In this document: positions 1 through 10,341 of the stretch, one piece after another | Layout: each line of letters begins with the position of its first letter | How positions within the stretch are numbered: the stretch's first letter is position 1 | Source: Rusavskia elegans | Taxonomy: Eukaryota; Ascomycota; Lecanoromycetes; Teloschistales; Teloschistaceae | Direction of reading: 5' to 3' | Assembly: GCA_011316305.1 (NCBI GenBank) | Contig: SAUG01000156.1 | Location: forward strand, 1 to 64,000 | DNA length: 64,000 nt | Position numbers and translations under genes: made by a program | Notes under the pieces: model-generated | Told to the model about the DNA's origin: nothing | Seen by the model: only the letters and a program-made list of their open reading frames with translations | Database searches by the model: none

Positions 1-2
1 GA

Positions 3-53
<51 letters not shown>
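1..53. repeat. (GAAA)n microsatellite at window edge
   Basis: About thirteen perfect GAAA units followed by a short G run. The array touches the window edge, so its true length is unknown. Confidence 0.95.
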
Positions 54-966
54 GGGGATGTGGCAAAGAAGTTTTGCGATCTGGATAACATGTATCACTT
101 CCCTCGCTCGGGCGTTTTTTCCAGGGGTTTACAGTATCCACAGTCGATCGCAACAAGGGGGTACAACAGTCGATACCCCAATATCGGGTATCGTTATATC
201 GAACACTTGGATCTGACAATGTAAGGTAGCTGCCCATGAGAATATTCGTGGTCAGGGTAAGCTCTATATTGCGTTCTGATTTGAATACAACGAGAGACCC
301 TGTATAGAGTCCCCATCCCTGAGCAATCAATCCCTTCCCTACTTTACCTCAATCAAGACCACGCACCTCACCTCATCCGCAAGCTGGAAATCCCGGTTTC
401 GGACGGACCACCATCCGCTCGACTTGTGTTATCTTCGCTTTTCGTTTTTCGCTGGCAAGAGTAGGTTCGTTTAGATCCGGTGGTGAATATCTATCTATCT
501 GTGGAAATGAACTCAAAAGTGGTTTCTAATATATTTATATAGAGAACCCGATGGTTATGAAGATTCTATGATGATGTGCTGCATGGCAATTGGTCGGCAA
601 ATGTATAGCCGTGTGTAGAACATTAGTGCGTAGATCGTTGAGGGCATATGATGGTATCGACGATGGGTGTAAGGTTGGTTGGTTGGTGTATGATGCGGGA
701 TTCTGTCTGGGATGGGTAGACGAGGGGAGTAGGGGTATGGCTTCGCAGGACTGGAATAGGATACCGAGGTGGAGAAGTAATGGAGTCAAACGAGACGAAG
801 GCTTAAGCAATCGGGTCTTTAGAGCTATTAAGGGTAGCCAGCAAGCAAGCAGCTGCATCCTAAATCATATAGTGGGTCAATATCATTTCGTCCGTTTCCC
901 CATACTCATCCCTAAAGATGATGACCCGTGTCTCTCTTCCACACCACTCCGGCTTCGATACCGCTC
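54..966. other. intergenic, no gene seen
   Basis: This stretch lies downstream of the minus-strand protease gene. Open frames on both strands (for example 590-1078 plus) have no recognisable family and look like chance frames. It probably holds the protease 3' UTR. I see no RNA gene or mobile element in it. Confidence 0.5.
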
Positions 967-2670
967 TCATGCCAATGAACCCATCGGATCCCACAGCGGC
1001 AACCTAGAGTGCAGGTCAATTACATGGCTCATAGACCAAATCAGTGGACTTGACTTACATCTTCGGCTCCTGCTTTAGCACATCCTTAACATCATCTCCC
1101 ACGAATCTGTCGAGCTTGTAAGTTCCATGCTCCTTCCAGAAGAAGAAGGAAATCTTACTTCGGGTCAACCACGGCCTGGTAGACGAATTCGTCCATCCAC
1201 CGATCACTCATCACAAACCAGCCCTTCGATCCGGACGTTTCTCCCCAGCTGTTTTGCACTCTCCACCTCACGGGTTTATCGTCAATGACATGCACGGCCG
1301 TCAAGACCATAGCGTGGGTCATTGCGCTTTCCTGCGTCATCAGGCGGTGCGCTTTTGATAGACCGAGGCGAGTGTTGAAGCCGAGTTCGTAGTCGACGAG
1401 ATCGGTGTCCATGACGCCGGAGACTCGATCGGAGAACTTGCCGACGTCGCAGCCGAAGAAAATGGGGATGTTGGCGCGGAGCATGGAGATGCAGGCGGTT
1501 TTCATCGTCTGGTATGTCAATCGTGTTAGTGGGTGTGGTTGCTGGTCAAATGGGTTTGGGGAGAATTTACCGTCATATCTACATTAACGTAACGGACTGG
1601 ACGCATGCCAACAACGTTTCCCAATCTGCTGACGCTGAGGAGTTGTCCGTATTTGTTCCTTGGGTCGTTGACCAGACTGAATAACTCATGGACATTGGTC
1701 CCAGAGTTCGCTCTAATGCTTGCTTGACTGGAGAGCTCGCCAGCGAATTTCAGTGGTGTGGTTGTCAGACTTTGAAACTTCTCGTCTTTGTCGTAGTATT
1801 CCCAAGTTATATCCTTGTCGGGGCTTGGAGGAGGCCCAAGCATCAGTGTGAGCATGAGATGGATCTCGCGCATCATCTTCTCTTTCGCAGCGCCGAGAGA
1901 TTGCTTCGCATCAGATGAGCGGCTTGCGAGCTGTCGAAGTTCCAGGGCGTATTCACGAAGTTTAGTCGTAACCAGACCCGACATGGCGCCAGAATTGGAG
2001 GCGTTGAAGGAGTCGGGGTAGAAGGATTGCGGCACCTGTTATCGCCCCTTCGTCAGCGGTGCTCTATTCTAGTAGACAGTGCTAATCCCAAACGTACGAG
2101 ACCGTATTTCTCGACCAGGTTCGCTACCATATCCCACTGTCCTCCATCTCCGACAGGTCCTTCCAATAGTGTCTGGGTTAGCCTTCCTTCCAGGTCCTCA
2201 TCCACCGTCTCCAGGATCTGTTCCAAGAAGTAATTTGCTTTTTCCAACTTGTCCCAATAGAACAGATATGCTTGGCTGAGTTCGAACTCTTTGAGATTGT
2301 ACCGCTTCATGATGGCGACCCGGAAGACATTGGTGGCAGCGAAAAGCCAGCATCGACCGGAGGATCTCTGATTCGTGATTGGTGCACCTTCAAGCTCGAC
2401 CTTGACATTGAAGTTCTGTGTGTTGGCGATGGTAGCGGAGCGCTGGGTAAGGACGGCTTTGGGGTCATTGGAAGACAATGCTGAGAGGGCAAGTCGGTTC
2501 TTTGGATCTTCCATGAGCTCCTTTTCCCATTCTTCAGATGTACTGATAGACACTGTCGATGAGTACGGCCGCGATTCCTGAGTTACGTGCTCGGACATCT
2601 TGTTTGAAGGTCTGGCTTTGATGTAGACGTAGTCTTTCTCAAGCCGTGATTTGCTTCCTTCTGCTTCCAT
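967..2670 (-). CDS. bleomycin hydrolase-type cysteine protease (C1B family)
   Basis: Cytosolic papain-fold aminopeptidase of the yeast Lap3/Blh1 family. Read in five exons: 2098-2670, 1571-2035, 1159-1508, 1059-1106 and 967-1003. All introns are GT-AG and 52-62 bp, and the product is about 490 residues. The catalytic triad is visible: Cys in SGRCWLFAATNVFR, His in AMTHAMVLTAV, Asn in RVQNSWG. Other family signatures are FELSQAYLFYWDKLEKANYF, GDGGQWDM and the C-terminal LPLWDPMGSLA; the conserved C-terminal tail in this family folds into the active site and gives the exopeptidase activity. The start is uncertain: ATG 2670 gives the usual length, while an in-frame ATG at 2769 would add 33 residues, and an extra small 5' exon is also possible. 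The enzyme family is firm; the N-terminus is an inference. Confidence 0.9.
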
Positions 2671-2924
2671 AGTAGGTTCAGTAAAGCTCTTGATAAACTG
2701 AAGAGGTGACTGCCATATGACGTTGACTTGCACCAGTATGACTCCTTGTTTGTGAAGGGACGTAGTCATAGATCACTAAGGTAGCAGGTGAGCTTCCGAT
2801 TAGGACTAGGGTGAAACCCATTGAATCCGATCATTCGTCTTGAACGTATTCGACCTTACGAATCACCACTGCACGTACACCGTCTGAGGCTGTCGAAAAT
2901 TCTCAGCACAGAGGTTCAAGTCAT
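2671..2924. other. short intergenic region
   Basis: It separates the protease start from the stop of the next minus-strand gene. It may contain the protease 5' UTR or a missed first exon (in-frame ATG at 2769). No other feature is seen. Confidence 0.4.
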
Positions 2925-5099
2925 CTACATGACCAGCCAGCTCAGTAGAATCCAAGCTCCTACCACCGTCCAACCAAGCAATAACACAAGAATACCTAGC
3001 CCAACACCTGTCTGCACCCGGCTGCCAGCCTGACGGAAGCCGGCGCTCATCATCTTCAATTCCACCGGAAAACCCACCATTGCCTCGTTCTGCAAACGTA
3101 CACCACCGGTGACCCCAAGAAACGTCCAAAGAAGAGTGCCAAGTAAGCTCAGCACCACAACAAGTGCCAGAGCAAACGCAATCTGACGCACGTTCCATCC
3201 TTCCACCAGTTCCAATGCGACGTTCTCCTCATGCGTATGAAGATCCTCGGAGCATCGAGGCAATTGTCGGATCCATTCGACCCATTCGTGCTTCTTCCGC
3301 CCGCTTCTTGGGCTTCTCCAAAGATCTAGCATCCGCTGTTCCGTGAAGACATTATCGTAGACACGGAAATTCTTCCTCGGCCTTGGTCTATCCTCCTTCG
3401 CTGCCAGTTGTGATAACTGGTGGTAGCCCAGCAAGCTAATGCCATGGACACCTCGAGCGCTGGCCAACTGCTTGACAAGCCCTCTCATGTCGATGTATTG
3501 CTTCTGGATCAGGCGGAAAAGTTTCTCGTCGTCGAAATCATCCACTATCTTTGCTCGAATCTGCGGCTTCTTTTCGTCTTCCTCGACGACATCCATCCCC
3601 CTTCTTCCGGGCACGACAAGTCTTCTGATCGTTGGCGTCGTACTGCTTTGGCTGTGCAGGACCAGGATGATAACCGCTTCGCCTTCGTCCAGCCGCTTAT
3701 CAGAGTTCGTGCCGTTCGTGGTACCCGCGAGGTCTTCTTCATCTCCACTCCTTCTTCCTTTGTATCCCAGAGGGTATGGTGTACTTACGATGCTGTCTTT
3801 CCTGACTTTATGCTCGTTGGCAATCTTCAAAGGCAATGTAACTCTTTTGCCTGATGGTGCCGTCGCAGCCCTCTTCACGGGATTCGATCTCAGTCCATCC
3901 AGCCAGCTGGGATTTCCTTTCACTGGCTCCTCCGCACCATCCAGCGAGGCTTGAATACCTCCACCAGTCTCATGTACAGCCGGCATGCCTACAATGCCCG
4001 CTCGTTTCATCTTGATACTGCTTTCCCCAAGCAAACGTTTGGCCTTCAACCCCGACGGGCCTGGGTTGTAGTCCGCAAGGACAGAAGTACCATCTCGTTG
4101 CAGGTGATCCGCGACTGCTTCAATGCCCCCTTCTTTAAGCATATCTTGCATGCTTACAATCCGCTTGCCACTGGCGTTTCCTCTTTCGATTAGGGTTGCT
4201 CTTCGTGAAGCCGCGAGCTTGGCTCCGCCTATGAAAGCGTGCTCGTCATAAATCTGATCAGCATCTTCATCGCTTGATTCTTCCTCAAATACTGATTTGA
4301 TAGGTTCCTGGTTTTGTTCTTTGGGTGGAATCTCGTCAACCTCCATGATTTCCATACTGTCCCTCTGCTTTTCTGGTTCTGCGCTTATACTTTGCCTTGG
4401 ACTTCCGGCTAACTTCAAGAATTTTGGTAGAAAAGGAAGATGAAGTCCCTTCTCCGCTTTCTCGGCTGTATCTTGTGTACCGATCGAGGCCGTCCGCTCT
4501 TTTCGCGCTTTGGTTGAGCCATCCGACGTATTGGAATATCGACTCAACAGCATTGAGTCTCTGGCTTTTCCTTTCGTGACCTTGGTGGTTGGAGGAAGAG
4601 GAAAGCGGCCGATGGTGGGCGAGTCGCCTTCATCATGGGTCGGAATAGCTTCGGAGGCGGGGAAGCCATCTGGAACCGAGCTTGAGGCGCCGCTGGCAAC
4701 ACTCTGCTTTCGGGAATTGGGGATTATACCAGTACTGGGTGCGGCGAAGCTGCGGCCTGTGCTTGCAGAACCACGCGGGGACTTGATGGCGCGGGTCGAT
4801 GCATCCTGCTGGGCAGAAGATGTGGTGACAAAAGATGCAGCACCTGAAGGAGCAGGCAGGCTGACAGAGTCGGAGCGGAAATGATGCCTTGGCGGTGGGG
4901 ATTTGATCGCCGTATGAGAATCATTGGGGTAGTCCATGAAGTCTGCCAGCGTGTGTGCCGCTATCTGTTCGTCGGGGTCGTCCTCCTCGGCAGATGAAGG
5001 AACGTCGAAGCGATCCAGGGTCCTGTTTGGATTGTTACTGCTGCCTGTGCTAGCTGCGAGGCTGGCCTTGCGACTTGAAGGCATACTCGAGGATGCCAC
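2925..5099 (-). CDS. hypothetical protein with two C-terminal membrane segments
   Basis: A single open frame of 724 residues that I cannot assign to a named family. The N-terminal two thirds are polar and low in complexity (Ser, Pro, Lys and acidic stretches, e.g. SSAEEDDPDEQ), so probably disordered. A more ordered middle part contains ASRRATLIERGNASGKRIVS and MQDMLKEGGIEAVADHL. A basic segment ending RSGRKKHEWVEWIRQLP precedes two hydrophobic stretches near residues 648-672 (IAFALALVVVLSLLGTLLW) and 700-723 (LGILVLLLGWTVVGAWILL). This layout suggests a tail-anchored or hairpin membrane protein with a large cytosolic domain. The length and sensible composition of the frame support a real gene; the function is unknown. 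Confidence 0.75.
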   Translation of the reverse strand: MASSSMPSSRKASLAASTGSSNNPNRTLDRFDVPSSAEEDDPDEQIAAHTLADFMDYPNDSHTAIKSPPPRHHFRSDSVSLPAPSGAASFVTTSSAQQDASTRAIKSPRGSASTGRSFAAPSTGIIPNSRKQSVASGASSSVPDGFPASEAIPTHDEGDSPTIGRFPLPPTTKVTKGKARDSMLLSRYSNTSDGSTKARKERTASIGTQDTAEKAEKGLHLPFLPKFLKLAGSPRQSISAEPEKQRDSMEIMEVDEIPPKEQNQEPIKSVFEEESSDEDADQIYDEHAFIGGAKLAASRRATLIERGNASGKRIVSMQDMLKEGGIEAVADHLQRDGTSVLADYNPGPSGLKAKRLLGESSIKMKRAGIVGMPAVHETGGGIQASLDGAEEPVKGNPSWLDGLRSNPVKRAATAPSGKRVTLPLKIANEHKVRKDSIVSTPYPLGYKGRRSGDEEDLAGTTNGTNSDKRLDEGEAVIILVLHSQSSTTPTIRRLVVPGRRGMDVVEEDEKKPQIRAKIVDDFDDEKLFRLIQKQYIDMRGLVKQLASARGVHGISLLGYHQLSQLAAKEDRPRPRKNFRVYDNVFTEQRMLDLWRSPRSGRKKHEWVEWIRQLPRCSEDLHTHEENVALELVEGWNVRQIAFALALVVVLSLLGTLLWTFLGVTGGVRLQNEAMVGFPVELKMMSAGFRQAGSRVQTGVGLGILVLLLGWTVVGAWILLSWLVM

Positions 5100-5636
5100 C
5101 AGGTTTCCGAAGCTCAGATTCGCCTTGAGGCTTGCCGCAGGACTTGTGGGACCTTTGACTATGATCGGCAGTGCAGACCTAGTGCTGGAGAGGGAGATAC
5201 GTTTCTCGTGGGTGGTGGTTGCAGATGGAGTTGTTATGGAGGGTAGCTGTGAGCATACGAATCAGATCTATTGTAACGCGAGACTTGGAAAGCCCGATAT
5301 TCTTCGAAGACGGAAAACATATTGAATAGCCTCGAAGTCTGTCGAACAAAGCGAGAAAAACAGGATAAGCAGTCAATTGGGGAGGTGCCAATCTGGCAAT
5401 CCGTTTGCGGTTTTTGTCAAAGTTCTTCTAAGACTTCGATCAAAGGATATCGTTGCACACACAATCGACCTCCAGAGTAGAACCGCTTGCGGTAATGTTC
5501 TGGAAATAATGGAACACGGACGACGGTTGCCATGTAACAGGAGCACAAGCGAGGAATGCACGTGTACCTGAGTACCCGAGAATCTGCAACCTTATGCCTG
5601 TCATGATGACAGGTCAAATACATTACCCACCATTGT
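5100..5636. other. intergenic between two minus-strand genes
   Basis: Should contain the promoter and 5' UTR of the membrane protein gene and the 3' UTR of the TFIIIC subunit gene. The short ORFs here overlap on both strands and resemble no known protein. Confidence 0.4.
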
Positions 5637-8138
5637 CTAACCTATGTATTTGCCATGACAGTATGGGCAAACGTCGAATTGGTCAGAGAGGTCCTTAATG
5701 AGGCTCAGACTGGATGACAGACGTCTGACTCCTGTGTCATCAGCAGCAATGTGCTCGACTAGACCGGTGCCGTCGTCGCTGACTATCTGGGTAAGTGTAG
5801 CTTCGTTTAAGAATTCACGGCGGCAAGTCTCGCAAGATTTAGAGATTCCAGGCTCCGTAATGGGAAGGAATGTTAAACCGCACCGGGCTGGGGGCATGTG
5901 TCAGCTATTACTCGAAGGAAAAAGCATTGGATGTGCTTTTCTCATACCAAATTGGTGGTGGGAAATGCAGTATGCCTCGTTCAAGTCTTGCCATACGATC
6001 AATTGGTCGCAGATCGAACAGAGGTCGTACAGATGGTCCGGGATGAATGAGTCTTGCTGCTCAATCCTAGCACTCACGATGCCGTTCAATTTCTCGGCCC
6101 GTTCCAGCATTGACATCTGCGAAGCTTTGATGCTATGAAGGAGACTGATCTCTGAGTCGTAGCTGATCCCGTCTAACACAGACAGATCTCGAAGGATCCT
6201 TTCTACGAGATGCCACTCCTGCATGTCTGGACAAATCATCGCCGCGCAGCATAAGTTGTAGACAATCTTTGTTCCTGCAGCACTATGCCGGACTGCCATG
6301 CCATCCAGCACTAACAAGATCTTGTCGAGGACGGCTGAGCTTGTCTGCTGATTCATCTCCCTGGAGAGATCCTGCCACGGAAAGATCGCATCCTTTTTCA
6401 GACCGTTGCTGACACCCTCTTGGTTGAATAATATGTGACATCGCTGTTCGGAAATCAAACTGTATTCGATCATGTCACTGGGGTGCAAGGTAACGCAAGA
6501 AGCCACGTACGGCCCCCAAGACGCCAAACCCCATGTTTTCGTATGGCTTAACCCACCCAAATCACGATGCCGGTCGAAATCTTTCCGGAGCGTCGACGCT
6601 TGATCATGGAGCGCTGATCGATATGGTGCATGGAGCTCGGGATTTCCACCACGATCAGATGTAATACGAACTGCGAAGGATCCGGAAAGGAGGCCACTTG
6701 CTTGTAAGATTAATGCCCCCGGAACAGAGATAATAGCCAGGCCTGAGTCAGATTAGGAAACACGGCTCGTGAAATTGGGAGTAAGCCAATTGTGACGATT
6801 ACCACTAATTTCATCCCATTCATCGACTACTGAAAGAGTTCTTGGAGCAGCTTCGGAGCTTGGCAAAACCTGAGTGGCATCCATTGCGTTCTCTGGAGTT
6901 TCGCATGAAAGTAATTCGATGTTGGATTCATTGTTGGCGACGGCAATATGCGATGAACTGTTCGGCATCTTCCCAAGTCAATATTCGAAGAATGAGTTTT
7001 TGGAAAGGGAGAGAAACCTTGCCAGTAGACACAGCAGCAGCACAATTGAAAGACGGGAAGCGAACGTGGTAAGGAGATGTTTTTGTGCTATAAGAAAGCG
7101 GCATCCATTGACCAGTTACGGATGCTCCGGAGACAACGTTGGGCAAAACTTCAAAACGCAAAGCTTGCTCATTTTTGCGCAAAATTAACCCAAAGATTGA
7201 TTGAGGTGTCCTGGACGGTATACACGTTACCTGATCGATGAAAGTCTTCTTGGCTATGCAGCTTGCAAACAACGAAGGCCATTGCCCTTCCTGGTCTGCA
7301 CTGGTTGAGAATTTGCTATTGGGGGACGCACGCCCGCTCTGAACGGACTTGGAAGTATCTACCAAGTCTTTCCAATTATTGGTGTGTGTGACCTGAGCTT
7401 CCCACTTGTGTCCACCATAGGACCAGGGACTCCGGATATGTAGTATGGCGATCTCGTCCGCATCATTGGTCACAGCAAGATATTGGGTTTGGCAGGCAGC
7501 ATATGGACTGGTGGATTGGGGAAGAGATAATGACTGAGGGCTATAGGCCACATTGTGCGGGGCCCACGACATGCTTCGAATCCGTGCCGACTGTCTTGAA
7601 GCTTCACAGCCCAACCCATGTTTCACACGCGAAGATTTATCGTCAGGGGAAATTTGGAGGGCTCTGTTGATTATCAGAACCCTCTGCCAGGTGGAGGTAG
7701 CTGTAAAATTAGAGTCCGAAGCCCACAACGAGAGTATATGACTTGTTGTCAAGACAGCAAGGATGGAGCGTTTATGTCTGGCTAGGCCAGGAGGAGACCA
7801 TGATAGAGAAACAATGGTACTCGGAGATTGTTCCTCACCGATGGAAAGGTGCTCAAGATCTGAAAGCTCGTGCAGAGGCCACTCGATAGACGTGAAAGCG
7901 TTGACCTTGAAGCTGATTTTCACCCACGGATCCAGACTGAACGCGTGCTGTGGATACAGTCCATAATCGCGCCTAGGGATCTTTGATCATTTAGTCATGC
8001 AAACTCTCCGTTAGAAGGTGGTGTTACTACCAGCAGATGTACTGTGTCGTTTGCAGCTATTGCGAGCTCGCCGTCGGTCGACCAGGCCAGACAATCGACG
8101 GATGTGGGGTAAATCGGGAGTTCAACATTAGCCAGCAT
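5637..8138 (-). CDS. TFIIIC delta/90-kDa-type subunit (Sfc9-like)
   Basis: Nuclear subunit of the RNA polymerase III factor TFIIIC, which binds the A and B boxes of tRNA genes. Read in five exons: 8031-8138, 7018-7980, 6803-6968, 5948-6742 and 5637-5887, giving 760 residues. The N-terminus (MLANVELPIYPTSVDCLAWS, then TDGELAIAANDTVHLLIPRR across the first splice) and repeated SLSWSPP/RSMSWAPH strings form the WD-like N-terminal domain of the TFIIIC_delta family. The C-terminus carries paired-Cys zinc-finger motifs of the zf-TFIIIC type: CSICDQLIVW, YCISHHQF, ARCGLTFLPITEPGISKSC, ETCRREFL and CPYCHGKY. The junctions restore family continuity, for example DEISG to LAIISVPGAL. Intron 2 has a weak GTTTCT donor and is the least certain splice. 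The family call is strong; the middle exon borders are inferred. Confidence 0.85.
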
Positions 8139-8474
8139 GGCTGAAACAATGCGCATTCAACGGCTGGAGAGGATTGCTGCATTATATCACCATTATATCC
8201 GCGCTTGAAGATAGCACTAGGCCACTGCACGGGACAGTCATAGTGGCCACACACCAACAGTCGGACTCGTTGAGCCCGAGTCGTTACATCGAAGAGGGGA
8301 GTTGAGTGTACAATGAAAGCTCCGACATAGAAGCCGTGGTTTTTGATGTTCAATAGGTAGCCCGGTAGGGTAATATCGTAGGCGAGGACAATTTACCATC
8401 AACAAGTTGAGTCATTTACCCTAGGCGATAGAGTATGGATTCGGGCAAGACTAAGCAAATTTGTGGGATGAGAG
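8139..8474. other. intergenic, TFIIIC subunit promoter side
   Basis: This 336-bp gap lies between two minus-strand genes. A frame spanning 8057-8353 overlaps the TFIIIC first exon in another frame and is a shadow. Nothing else is seen. Confidence 0.4.
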
Positions 8475-9986
8475 TCATGTGCAGAGCCCCAGAAGCTTGC
8501 CTGCTACAGCATTCCACTCATCATCCCATCTCCTTTGGCCTTCAAGTAGTGCACCTTGTCGAAGGCGTCGTAACTGTTGCTTCTCACCACCGAAGAGGCT
8601 AGCCAAGGCAGTACAGAGACCGTCACTCGAGTGAAACCCGTAGCCGTTGATGCCTTCTCGTACTAGCTCTGGCCATGCCTCAAATCTATCCCAGCCAACA
8701 ACAGGCAGACCGCAGCCTAGCATATCCACAACTTTCATGGGCAGATCGACACCACTACTACTCGTATGTAAGCTGACCCCAAGATCCGCGGACCCCAGCA
8801 ATTTTGCATAGTCTCCTACACTGAGCCATGCGGTCCGAAGGTGCACTCTGCTCAATTTTCCCGCATCGGTCAAAGCTTCGATTCGTGATAGGAAGCTTTC
8901 TTTCTGGGGCCCCTTTCCGGTGATGATTGCCAGAATCTCAGGAAGACGAGGCTGGGTTTTCGTTGCGAGCCCTGAGTAAGAGACAAGGGCGTCGAGGAGC
9001 AACGAGAAATCTTCATCTGGTGTCCAAGATGTGGAGCTTACCAGCAGATTCACATCGCCAGACTGGATTTTGTGCATGAACGGGGCTGTTTCGGGACATC
9101 GTGCGAGAAATTTTTTACGCTGGCTCTCGTCCAGAGGTTGGAACTCAGGAAACGGTCGATCATGTAGCGGCAACACAGGATCTGTCAAACCCCAGCTATT
9201 CTTCAGCACTCGTACCATGGCGTTGCTAACTGCTAGATGAGCCGTGGCCTTGGCAGTGAACGCTCTTTCCAGGAGCCGAGAAAGTCGAACCAGAGGATGG
9301 GTCGAACCCAACTTGAGCCCAAGTATCGAGTAGCCGAAATTATGCCAGTCGATGACGAGACGTGTATTGCGAATGAAGCAGATGGCTTGAGCAACCAGAA
9401 GTGTTGGGATGGTTGGAGGATTCTACCATCGATCAGCGAACCTCACCAAGTTGGCTTCCTCACAGCGGCTGATTCGTAATATCCATCAACCTACCTGTAC
9501 AAGGAGCCACTTAGCAGGCGGTGTACGATATCCAAGAGTATAATAGAGACTTGCGGCCTGGAAGACGACTTTGAGAGGAGCGAACAATGAGAACAGCCAT
9601 TTGTTGTTCGTCCTTAGGAAATCTGGTGCTGGGGCTAGTCCATGAACCGTAATGTGCGAGTCTGATGTGATCCTAGGATGTACTTCGGAGTCTGTGGCCT
9701 ATCAGCACATAGGTCACCAGGCGAAATAAGGAAGACATAGCATACTTGTGTATCCGATCAGATCGATCAGGCCTCCATTCTTGGCTATACTGAGGGCATG
9801 ATATTGTATCCTGGGGCTTCGGCCTATGTCGCCAAGGACGAGAACCTGAACACGGGTTTTGACTGGATTCCCATCCTTCTTGAACCTGATATCTGCCCCG
9901 AATGTGGACGGTAGAGAAAGTAATATGATGGAGGTTATTGTGAACACAACAACCAGCAAAGGAAGCCATTGCTCGGGATCCAGCAT
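8475..9986 (-). CDS. ALG1: chitobiosyldiphosphodolichol beta-mannosyltransferase
   Basis: ALG1 adds the first mannose, from GDP-mannose, to GlcNAc2-PP-dolichol on the cytosolic face of the ER during N-glycan precursor assembly. Read in three exons: 9746-9986, 9495-9691 and 8475-9422, giving 461 residues, within the usual size of the family. An N-terminal membrane anchor ([17 protein letters not shown]) precedes the GT33 motif [23 protein letters not shown]. After splicing, the segment around [18 protein letters not shown] links to [13 protein letters not shown]. The C-terminal glycosyltransferase signature [20 protein letters not shown] is intact. All introns are GT-AG (54-72 bp). The gene diverges from the zinc transporter gene across a 355-bp shared promoter region. 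Confidence 0.92.
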
Positions 9987-10341
9987 GTAGGGTATTTCTC
10001 ATACCTAGTAGGCTTCTGCGTATCCCGGCATCAGACGACAGAAGGCGCCAATGATCCGTGATCCAGGATGTCGACAATTTGAGTTATCTACAAGAGATCG
10101 ACGGTCAATCAGTTCAACTCTGATTAAGCGCCCAGCCGCGCGGCCAACTGGCGCCTCTATTCAACTGTACCTTCCTCGATGCAAAGGAACTCGAAGCATG
10201 CGAAGACTCGAATACCACTGTCGCTCTGCCGTTTGCTGGATCCAAGATTTCCATCAGTCGCTCTTTCCATGACGGCCTTTACAATACGCAAAGTCATCTG
10301 GAGCGGAAGGTCAATACGGCCTACCAGGAGGAGAGCCCAAT
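9987..10341. other. divergent promoter region of ALG1 and the zinc transporter
   Basis: A 355-bp gap between divergent start codons. An open plus-strand frame around 10160-10340 might be an upstream exon of the transporter, but I could not connect it by a convincing splice. Confidence 0.45.

Noticed and set aside
590..1078. 162-codon plus-strand ORF
   Set aside because: Overlaps the last exons of the bleomycin hydrolase gene on the other strand and has no family resemblance.
7202..7236. Possible intron GTAACG...CCAG in the TFIIIC gene
   Set aside because: It would be only about 20 bp, and the sequence reads as continuous coding in frame.
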